DNA of 64,000 nt from Tyto alba. Taxonomy: Eukaryota; Chordata; Aves; Strigiformes; Tytonidae. The stretch spans positions 16,299,518 to 16,363,517 of the forward strand of contig NW_024881313.1 in the NCBI RefSeq assembly GCF_018691265.1. Direction: 5' to 3'. A program made the position numbers and the translations under genes. The notes beneath the pieces are model-generated. The model searched no databases. It worked only from the letters and a program-made list of their open reading frames with translations, and was not told the origin of the DNA. Of the stretch, positions 12,901 to 24,900 are shown one piece after another; the stretch's first letter is position 1, and every line of letters starts with the position of its first letter.

Positions 12901-15900
12901 TCTTTTCTTTTCCTTTTTAATATTATGGATATTGGGAGATATTTGTAAGATAGGAACATCTGTGGCTTTGCTACAGTTTCTGTAAACATATTCCTTCTCT
13001 CAATTTCTTCAAAAATAAAAGCTTTCTCACAATCTCTAGTTAAGTTCATGAGTATGATTAGCTTGCTTTAAAATCTCAGAGAAATGGGTTAGAAACATTC
13101 CATAGAATATTGCACAAAAAATTATCCACTTATAAATAAAATTACACTTTGAAATAATCAATAAATGTCTGAATAATCAATACAGTCTCTTTTATAATAC
13201 ACTGAATGTAAACACTTGATTTATTTTCTACAGCATTCTTTTTTAGGTGGACATCATTAATGTGAATTATTTATTTTGAGAGGAGTTAAAGTCATAAATA
13301 CTGCAGCTGGATATCTGCACTTGTTGGAGGTATTTTAAAAAAATCAGAGAGTATTCTTACATTTTGAAGTGCTTAACAAAGGACCCATCTCAGATAAAGG
13401 AAACATATGATAGGTTTACTGTACACAGACAACCATAAAAATGGCTTACTCAAATGCATCAAATACTCCCAACTAAAACTAAAACTCAGAATAAAAATTA
13501 TTCTCCAGCTCTTTTCAGTAACAACTCAAGATATCATTAAAAATATCACAGGACAAAACCAAAAAGAAGCACAAATCTGAACATGATTTTTCAAGAACAA
13601 AAATTTCTTTATGGGATCACTGGAAGCCATTAGCAAGCTTGTGCTAGTTAATGTTACTAGTCAGTGCATGAAAGCTATAAAGGAACAATTTAACTGACTG
13701 CAGCCCCACCCCCCAAGGTAAATTATTCACAGTGAGAAAAATGTAATGTAAGAAGTAACGCTGAAGTGCTTTAAAAAGAGATCTCAAATCTCTGTAATTC
13801 AATATATTTCCGTGTCTGCTAAATTTCTTTTGTTAGAAATGAACAGAGAGAATAGTATACTTAAAGCTTTTCCAGTGCCCATTAAAAACTGTCTAGGAAA
13901 AAAGCCTGTCAGCAGCACATAACAACTTTAACGACAGATATAAGTTTATATGATTTTTCACTGCATTCTCTTCCATTTAAGCTGCTTTAAAATACAATTT
14001 CTTTAAAAAACATTCATACTTACTGAATAGGGAGGTGTAGGCAAGGAGATTTTAGAGACAACTTTTAAAATGTGCCCATTTTTTTTGTGGCTGAAGTGAA
14101 AAATTGAAGTATTTACAACTACAGAATTATTCTCATCCAAGTGTTCAGTGAAAGGAAAAGGATATGGTAAAGGCACACGAGATTCAACCTCATATGTATC
14201 TTCCTCTTGACCTTCAGTCCACAAACCACTAAACAGATTAGATGTCCAGTAGGTACGGTAAGAATCCATTCCAAAAAATATTGTCGTTGCTGTCTTCTCA
14301 ACTGTCACATGGATATTTTGCAGTAGCTAGACTAGTTTTAACTTCTAACAGGAATTTGTAACAGAACACATACATTTAACAGTCTGAAGACACATATCAG
14401 CAGTGACAAACCTACTCAGAATCAGCAGGAAGCCTCAGATCACATTCTCAAGCAAGGTAACTGAGAAGTGGATTAATCCAAAATAAAGAGAGGTGCAAAA
14501 AACTTCATATGGTCACTCCTAAAAATCATTCTTAGAGAGGTTTCACCAGAAAAAAGCAACCGAAATCTTCCAATAGCAGCTGGCAGGTAATTTCCAACGC
14601 AAAGAAGCATAATTTTGTGTTACCCGCACAGGTACGCTGCAGCAGACAAGCAAGCTAGCAGAACAGAAACTAAAAATCATTTTCCATCTCCACTATGACA
14701 AATGAAAGAGAAATATAGATATGTCATTATTTGCCTTCATTCTTGTTCTTGGAGTTAATTCAACAGGAAGAACTTTCTCAAACTCTGCTAGTTTAAAGGC
14801 TTCCTGCTAGTATCTCCCAACTGAAAGAGTTCAGGGGAGTGGCCTGATTTATTTACCTACACATAACACCAGCAGGTGGAATTTGAATTAATACACCCAC
14901 TATATGCCTTGCCTGAAAAGATTCAAACTGCATCTCAGGGCTGAAAGTGTGTGTTCAGACAGGTCTCAAATAGTTACTTTGAAGATTTTGCCAGGTTTCT
15001 CTCACTCTTTTAAGTTTATTTAAAGAGATGGGTACATCTGTATGCACAACACAACTGATTAAGAGGAAAGGTTAAAATCTCTTCTACCCGTAAGTAGTTG
15101 TAGATTATAAAATACTGCAGTGTAGAAAAAACAAAATATTAAAGTTTCTGAATATTTACAAATAGTTGTCAAGTCACCTACAGTATATACAGGAACTGTG
15201 TATAATCCAGTAAGCACACAATGGACATTGCAAAGCAGGCAAGCTTGAATGCTTGCAAAGTACCTCTACGGAACAGCCAGAAAAGATGTCAATATTTATA
15301 CTTAATACTGTGGGAAAATGTGTAAACAGATTAACACTTTATTAACTTTAAAAAAACCCAAACATATATTATCATCAGGGATAAATCCGTATTTGTATAA
15401 TCCAATTATTGTAAGACTTTGAAGTTGTTTTTCTCTGTATCATCTGTGCTTTAAATGAAAGTTTTCCTACAAATGCCTAACTATACTTTTTTTAAGAACT
15501 CCATATACTGGAGTACCTGTGTAACCTTTTTCGCTACCATGTAATCCTAGGCCTGAAGCTGAAAAAAGACCTCTAAATACCAAACATCTATTTTTAATTG
15601 AACTCATGCTCAAACAGAAGATAGCTGTTGCAGAACAAGCCTGCAAATAAAGGCAATACAAAAATTGATGTACAAGATTCAACAGACTACTTGATTTAGT
15701 AAGCCAGAGGAAGGTTCGCTGAATCTATATTTAAATTACCTTTAACTTTAGTAACTTACAAATTAGTATTTTCTCTTTTTCTTTTTCTTTTTTTTTTTTA
15801 AAAAAAAAAGAAGAAATGGTTATCAACTTCATGTTTGAGGTATTTCTCAAAAGCAACAAATACTTTAAATGCTCAAAGCTTTCAAAGTATTAGCTGAATT

Positions 15901-18900
15901 TTCTTATTACTTTCATCATCATAGATTTTTTCTCCTTCATTTCCAGCAGTTATGATTTACACATTTTATACCTAAAGACAAGAAAGCAATCACTTTAAGT
16001 AATATCATTACTAGGTTAACTAATAGATGGGTCTGTAGCATAAAACACACCGTATTCTTTGAATTTTAGTCTCAAAGAGCTGACTCTAAAGACTGAGTTC
16101 ATCAAGAAAGCTTAAAAAGTGAGATATTTACTTTGATACCTTCAAATTGAGATGTACATAATCTAAAAGTAAAGCACATGATAGAAGCAGTCAGTTTTGA
16201 ACTAACTGAGCTACCTCTATAGCTCCCACTTCAATGAACAGGGAAGTACTCTGAGGGGCAACTAGCACCCCATCGTGCAACATACCCAACAGTAAACAGA
16301 AAGGAGTCCCCATCCACTGCATCTTTTCTGGAGGCTACTCATGAATCACACACCTCACCATAAATATTGGAAAGCCAGAGTGCAGATCCCTTTTCTGATA
16401 GCAAGGTGGATATATGCATAATTGGCCATGTTTAAATCAGAGCTGGAAGAGACAGCAGGAGAGCTCCACCTTTTGGTCCAATCAATCGACTAACAGGTTT
16501 GTCAAGAGAACTGGGCATAGTTCCTCTTAATCCTCCCTCTTCACAAGGGCCAGCTCAATGTGCCCTGATACTCCCTGTCTCATCCCTGGATTGCAGTACA
16601 ATGCAGATGACCCGTACGAGCAATGAAAGAGTGCCCTAGATTGATAAACATGCTCAAATTCAGGCTTTTTCTGAAGTCCAAAGCAGATTTCTAACGTGAA
16701 TCTAAATTCATCAGTAAAGTCATGATGGAACAAACTATTTTTGGGGTAGGCACCCGAACTATTGCTTTAGCTTTCAAAATGACCCTAGAGGTTTTAGGCA
16801 CATAAAAACACATTCATGAGAAAAATAGATAAAAAAAATAACCGAGACACAAAATTCAAAATGCTTCACTATTAGATCACCCTACCTGATTTGAAGTTTC
16901 ATTGATAGCTTCCAGAAGCTTTTCAACAGCAGCTTGTAGTCGAGAACTAATATTTAGAACAAGTTCTTCATTTTCAGGATCTATTTCCATTCCACTTTCT
17001 ACAAGATGCTGGCTCAGTAGTCCTTCATCCGTTGCTCCTGACCACACATTAATATCATCATCTCCCACACTACTACCATGATATGAGGAACAGGACTCTG
17101 GGAAAACAATAGTTAGCCTTTCACACAGCCTCTTAGCACTTCAAAACATGAAAAACTGTACATCTGAGTAACAATTAGAAAGACAAGTCATAAAACGATT
17201 AAAATATCTCTATTGGTCACAAAGACAGAAAGGGAAATATTTCATACTAAAACTTACACAAACAAGATACACAATGTGTTAACTAAAAAAAAGCAGGAGG
17301 GAAAGAGAAAAGGAGATACTAACAGAGAATATTTTAGACGTCTTTTCAGTAAGCTTTTGGGCTCTGAGGCTCATCTTCAAACCTTTGTTACTATCAGTAA
17401 CCCTTACTACTTTGAATAACTTGCAATAATGACTTGCAAGATTGTCGTTAAAATACAACCAGGTAAAAAAACCCCAGACTGTCAGTCCCTGTTTCATCAA
17501 TGCCCACCTATGTTAGTGTCCATTAACACAAATCTGTTCAAGTTAGTGATTCAAAAGCAAAAACTCAAGTGAGTAAAAGGAAATACATGCACGTAATTCA
17601 GACAATTTCTCAGGACAAACAAATTAGAATACAGAACATCAAAATTCAGCATTATTAGAGAACTGAAAACTGATCAGAATGGGTAGCTGAACAAATCAAG
17701 TACAGTGCAGGGGGACTGTAACTGTCCCTACCAGTGGGCCACCTGGCACCTGCCTACTTCTCAAACTTCCTGAGGTCTGATTCAGTTTAAGGGATTATCC
17801 ATTCTGTCTGAAAATCAGAAGACACAAGATTTGCCTAAGGTATTAAACTGACAGCAGTTCATCTAGAAAGCAGTGAATTTGCCATATTTAGAATTCAGGG
17901 CTGTATTTAAGCAAGACAAGTAAAAGCAAACTCCTGAGATGTTTTAAAAATCACACTTTCAGTATGAAATAACAATACACTAGTACATCACAACAGTAGG
18001 TAACTTTTATTGATACTGTGTTTTAAAAATGAAGAAGTGTTATGTCATTAGCCTACTAGATTTCAAATGTCACAAATAAATGCTGTTGTCGAAAGATTTT
18101 TAAAATGACTGTCTTTTAATGAAGTACATTTCAGAAATATATTTTAAATTAAATGTTTTGGTGTGATTTTGTGTTTTTTTTTTTTTTTTAAAAACAATTA
18201 GGTGTTGGTTTTGCTTAAGGTTTTCTCAAAAAAATATTGCTGTTTCCCAAAAACAAGGTATGACTAAATGCGTTAAGAACAGTCAATGCCAGTTTAGCAA
18301 TAGAATTGCAATACTGGCTTATCTTTGAATTTAAGTTCCTGGTTACACCACGAATTATGACAGCTGAACTGGAACAGTTTGTTTAGTTACAGAAATTGAA
18401 ATGATGTTATAATAGGTCAATTTTAGAAAATGATGTTAGCACTCTTGTTGGATATAATTTCCTTATACTGGCTTTTGCATCTTAACCAGTCATGCAAATA
18501 ACACTGGAAATACAAGTCCTCTTGTTGATGTTTGAACCGAGCAAGAAAGTAAAATTCTAGTTTTCAGGTTTTAGTTTTTTTTTTTTTTTTAAAGTTGTAA
18601 TGTGATTAACCACCTCGTTTGTTTACTATACTTTTATAACTGCAAACATTCTGATAATAATATCTATGCATTTATTTCATTATGGATGAAGCTGTATATA
18701 TGACCCATACACAACAAACTAACCTATAGCAATTTTAATTTAGAAATGTTTTGGTTTGTTTACTTGTATCTCATAATTGCTAAAGTTCTTAAAATGCAAA
18801 TGCATTTAGTAACTTTTTTCAAGTTATATTGTTGCTGTTTCATATCTCCTTTTAGATATGTGGGATATAACGTTACAAACTCTTTTCACACTCCAAAGGG

Positions 18901-21900
18901 AAAAAAACAGAAGCACACTATATGCATGAATGGAACAAATAACCGGATGAATAGAATATACATTCACATGGCACCTTTCATCTACACAGGATTTCAAAGC
19001 ACTTGGTAACTTCAGCCACAAGCTACTGTAGTGGAGTCTCACCCTAGCAGTGGCTGGCAGTCATTTTCTGTCAGCACACTAAATATTTGCAATGGGTTTG
19101 TATAGCATAAAAGCTTTCCCATAACATCCTAATATTCCACCCCCCTGAAGTGTAAGGAAGGCTGCAAAATGAACAATTTCACAATTTTTATTCAATAGCA
19201 TTCTGATTTCTCACCACCCAAATATGGGTTGGCTCTGGGTGTCTCAAAATATCAATAGTGATGCAGAAGCTTTAATATCCTCAGAGTAGAAAGGACCTTC
19301 GTTTAAGATGGACATCCAGCAGCATAAATATTTCCAAATGCTGTGCCAAAGTATTGGTTAAAGACTGAGTTGAAGGAAAGCATATTTCCTGCTAAGTCAC
19401 CGACACACTTACTGCAGACCTGATGCTCTTTGGAGGCCACCCATCTTAAGTACTGACCAGGTAAGACCCTGCTTAGCTTCAGAGGTCTCACAAAATAAAA
19501 GCCCACAGTACAGTAGCATAGCTATAAACAAGATAAAACAATGACATATTAGTTATTGCACAATCTAATTCTTTCTTGATGGAGTACAAATTATCTATGT
19601 AATATTCCTGATTTCCTTCTCAGGCTTAACCTATAACTCATGTCCTATAATCCTCATATTTTAGCAAATTATTTGCTTTAATGGAGAGCTGAATTGTGCA
19701 ATGATGGGTATGTGTCAAATACAAAAATAAACATTATACAAAATAACTGCAGAACTGTGCAGTCTGTTGCAAAATAATCGGAACTTCTGGCTGTCTGGAA
19801 ACTTTTAGAGAAAAACTTAAAAACACTGATGCCTGCTTAGAATGTAACCTTCTAAAAGCCATGTCTGGTATATTTTTCTTACATTAATAGTATCACTAAT
19901 ATTATTACTTCTTCTTTCCAGTGACCAGAACAGTAAAATTTGGCCTCCAAGAAGTAATGACAGGATTTTAAACTCCTGTTTTGCTTATGTCAGTTCTTTT
20001 GTAATTTGCTTCCATTTATTCTGGATAAATACAAAATCAACTGATGTTAAAATATAATTTTGTTATATGAAAAATCTCAGAACCCTCATACTTTACCTGA
20101 AATATAACTATTAAAAGAATGAGGAAATTAAAAAAGAGAGCTTCCACCTGAAGTATAATTTGGCACATGGAAACTTTACTACTTGAAGATGAAAAAGGAA
20201 AATAAAAAAGTATCAAATGTACACAAAACCTGTAATAATTCTGTTTATACTGTAGGGTTGGCAGCTCAAATAGAAAAATCAATGGCAAATGATAAATGTA
20301 GATGCCCATATTATAATTTCTACAAAGTGGCACTTAAGAACAGGAGTTCATGTCAAATGTCTTCCTAACTGCAAAGTAAATGCCTCTGTATCTTTTTCCC
20401 CTGAAAATGATTTTAGTACACAACATCTTAGTACAGCAATGTTCCAGAGGATTTTCAGTGGTAGAATCAGGAAATAGAAATGCTGCCAATTCTTATTAAC
20501 CGCCCCTGGCAGTTGAATGCCTAACCCCCATTTTAGTAATCCTTATAATGCTGCTCAATCTCCCATCCCAAAAGATCTAAAGTAAAATTCTCCATCCTCT
20601 AATATTTTTTTTCAGTCAACACAAAACAATAAATAGAATATAACTGGACCCAGTAAAAATGTATTGTGTAAACTCTCTCCTTGTAACAAAAAAACCCCCA
20701 AACAGCAGTGGTTCATATCATTTCATTGTCATGAAGCTTGCAGTTCAGCATGCCAGATGTCTTGACCCACTAAATCTTAAGAAAAGCACTTAATCATACA
20801 GTGCTTACTCAGAATTTTCAGATACAGAAGTTGTTTATGAGCTGCCAACTGACATTTATGAGGCAATACATATTTTGCATCATGTAGAGCTACTATCTCT
20901 GTTTACTCCTGGGATTCCACTGAGAAATTAAGGTTAGAGGTTCCAAGTTGAAAACAAAAAAAATCAGTTTTATGACGTTTCAGTGTATAAAGCTATTTAC
21001 TACCTCATTCCTGGTACACTGTTCAGAAACAAGGAGCTCAGAAAGTATGCAAGAGGGTTTAATGTTCAAGGAATGCCATAACTGCACAGGCTTCTCCAGA
21101 GGAGCCTGCATTACTGCAGCCCTTCTACCCAAAATACAGCATCTGAGGGAGAACAGCAAAGCCTGCTGGATCTGTCATGATGATTCTTGGCCCAAATCTC
21201 CAGGTGCAATTAACTCACCAGATTACTTTGCACTAATGCAGTTCACTTCCAATGATATGTTTTATGATTGAAATTTGAACTTTACTTGCTCTGTCAGAAA
21301 TAAAATTCCATGTTAGCCAATAATCTAGGCAAGGTCCCAGATAAACCTATATGCTCTCTAAATCAGGTTGTAGTTATAAGTATGTGACCTTACTGATTCA
21401 GCTTTATAAAATGCTGAAACTCAGCAAAACCAGTAAGTTGAATTTTGCTTGTTAATATAGATTATGTTCAGAAGGTCAGAGAGAATTCATTTTATTAAAC
21501 ACATAATTTTTTCAATTTTATTACTAGATTTTTCTAAATTTATCTCTACAAATTTTCTAAGTAATTAAAAAGGAAGATTTGTTTGACTAAGTATTAGATA
21601 ATATAGTAACATGCACAGGTTAAAATACAGAAGTAGTGTCTACCTATTTCTTACTTCCAGAAAACAATGGGGAAAAATTTTGAAAAGCTTATATCCTCTC
21701 AGTGGAAGTATAGGAAATTAATAACAACAGTCCTGTTGCTGAAAACACTAGCAGATTTTGTCGTCTAATTCCATTTGAAGAAGAATCAAATACTTCAGCT
21801 GATGAAACAGTACAACTGCTATTACGGCTGTCTGACCCTGGTGGCAGAACTATGTACACAGCAAGGATGCTGTTGTATCATTTTGAAAGGAAAAAAAAAA

Positions 21901-24900
21901 AAGAGAACTGTGAATACAACCTCAGAGATACATTACAAAGTATACATTCACTCATTATAGCCACTGTAAACTTGGGTTGTCTTTAGTCCTCACTCTTTTA
22001 TTTGGTTTCTCCTCCTTTCATAATTATTTTTGATTGTAAGGAAACATACAAAAAAAGAATACTAGAAAAAACATCTGGTATGTGAACAGCTCTATACCAA
22101 GGGGAGCATTACAATACCAGACAAATTGCTTCATTACAGAAGAGTGAATCCTTACATGCCTCTTCAAAATACACTAACAGGAAACACAAGAGTAAACAGT
22201 CAACCTTTACCACTAGTGGAATGGAACAAAGTTCTCTTCTATTTAAGAGAGTACACTTTCACCAGAAGGCCACAAGAAATTAACCACACATTCCAATTAA
22301 AGGGCCTGTTGTGCATTTACAGATTAGTATTACAAAAGGCAGGCATAAGTTTATACTATACCCATCTAAAATACCAAATAAAGCTACTCTTTTAAGTGTG
22401 TTTTTCTACATATGTAATGCAGGTAATCCATATTAAGAATTGCTAATGACAATAATTAGTGACAAATACAAGTATACACACTGTTGTACAGGAGCAAGCA
22501 AAAAGTGAATGCATGTATTGTACATGCCCAGACAGAGCAATCACGTATGAGAGTAGTGAAGGAAAACAATTATGTATTTGCATTTTCTAGATACAGTTAT
22601 GTATTTATTGTCTGAGAAAAGGGAGCAATATTCTCAGCAATTAAAATCAGGAAGAAAAGCAACAGTACGCGTTCTGAGAATAAGCACAAGAGAACTAAGA
22701 ACCAGGTTCAGCAAATGCACTAGGTAATACCACAATACATGTAACTGTGACAGCCTGTGATCATGGCCTTCATAACCAGAACACATTTTTATTTCTTTGG
22801 GCAATGTATGTTGTGAAAAACCCGATGCTTTTTACACACCTCAGATTATACAATGAGAACACAAAGAATACAAAGAGTATTTCTAAATTGCTGGGTTTAA
22901 TATAGAAACCTTACTTAAAATGCAGTTTACGTAAAATTTAAAACTGCTTCGGGATACAAAAGGAAGTGGCGGCAAACTTTGAGCCTGGTCATTGCTTTTT
23001 TTACCATTTGCCTAGGAGACTGTGTGGAAAATAGTCGCCAGTGGTTGAAGATACTGACTCTGAACTGCTTTAACATAAGCAAACTCCATTCATCTCCCAT
23101 CCTAAAGTAAAACAAAAGAATAATCCATTTTGAAAGAAGCAATTCCTTCAATTATAGTAGCAGATGTTCTCAGTCTTTAAGGTCTCCTGGACAAGTATCA
23201 AAAATTAACACCACAAGCTTAGTTATCCAGTCTAAAATTTGGGAAAAAGCAGAGCCTCAAAAGTCTGAGTTTCCAAAAAAAACCTGTTTTCTTCACAATT
23301 AAATACAGTGAAATGTGCACAAAAGTTATGAGATTTTTTAATGAAACAGCAATACTATACAGGCATAACAGTACTTTTAACTTAAAAAAATCAAGAATCC
23401 TTAAGACTGCAGCTGTACACATTTCACTGCAGATAACCTTTTGAGTAATCAACTGAGAGAGAGGTCACTGTGCTACAAGTCATACAACCTTTCTTAACTT
23501 GCCCCAAGGCTTAATGTGACCTCTATTTAGAGTCAAAAGGAATCAATATTTAACAATCTACATTTTGAATGAAAGAGGTAAAGTTCATCTTCATCTACTA
23601 TTTGTATCATTACTCTGTAGTAGATTCCTTCTTAATAATGAAATGCAGTATTTGTCTTCCAGTTCTTTTACTCAATCACAGTACTTAAACTAGGCGTGTA
23701 ATGTGTTTAGGCTGAACTGATCTGTTGCACGTTGCGTCCCCGTAAGACCCAGGATGAATGTACATATACTTATGCTGACTTCTGTACCATGGGTATCTAA
23801 ATGACAATACGATAGGGCACTTAAAAAGAGAAATGGACAGACACTAGCCTAGTACAATCACAGGAAATTAAACAGAGCCTGGGAGAGGTTTTAAGAAACT
23901 TGTAAACAATTAACTACAATGTTAATTACAAGCCTACTAATGTACCAACTACCACTCCTCCAAACAACTGATGGGCGAGGCTTGGCAGTTAGAAAGTTCC
24001 TGGAACTGTTTCCAAAAGGCTGTTTGCATGCAACCACCCCCTTTAGGAGGCTAAGGAAATACACAAGCATATATACAGGCTGTTTCCCACACCAGCTGGC
24101 CAGAGTGATCAGCAATGTCCCTACATAAAACGCACTAGGAGAGATACAGTCTTTGACACCAGTTCCCATTCCCCACACATACAGAGGAAGGTGTAAAGTT
24201 AGTGCAAGATGCCATGGATCTATGTTTCATTCTCTTTCTCTTCGCTTCCTTCAACAGGAACATATTTATTTTTGTATTTCTCAACCATTTTTCCATTCTG
24301 TTTCAGGCTTTACAACAGGACACTAGGTATGAGTCATAACTGGTTTGGGGCATGACCCAGACAACTCCTGAGATGTTGTCTCTTAAGCAGAGATGTCATA
24401 TGCATTCAAATGACAAATAGTTTTTTATTTAAAAGGTTATTTTTGATTAAAAATTTCAAAACAAAGGTTAATAAAATATATAATAGAAGTATGCAAATGC
24501 TATTTGTTATGAAACAAAAAACTATGCATGCAGTACCTTTTTCATATCCGACATGGATACAGGGTTTTAGTGACTCCTCTGTCTCTGTGTCCCATCCAGC
24601 TGGTTTGGAAGGCTGGACTTTCCCAGACCTATCCAGTAACCCAAGAACATGGCGACCAATTGTCTCCTCCATGGCCACAGTTGTCTTCACAACTTCTAAA
24701 AGAATCTTCATGAGTTTCTCATTAGCCTTCTGAAAAACATGCCTGCAGGACAGAAACCAATCAGTCCTTTGATTTCTCCTCTGCTTTCAAAGTGTTTTTT
24801 ATCCCTTACACACCCTTGCAACCAGGAAAGATTTGCAGTTGAAACAGTAAAATTAAGATTTCTTTTTAAAGACTAAAACCCACATCATACACATAAATAT

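Noticed and set aside
19440..19500. Functional 5S rRNA gene
   Set aside because: Only the internal promoter part resembles 5S rRNA, with mutations, and the rest follows a SINE layout.
23891..24178. 95-codon minus and 69-codon plus open frames in the large intron
   Set aside because: No splice context, domain or resemblance to AKAP9; length is within chance for this much sequence.
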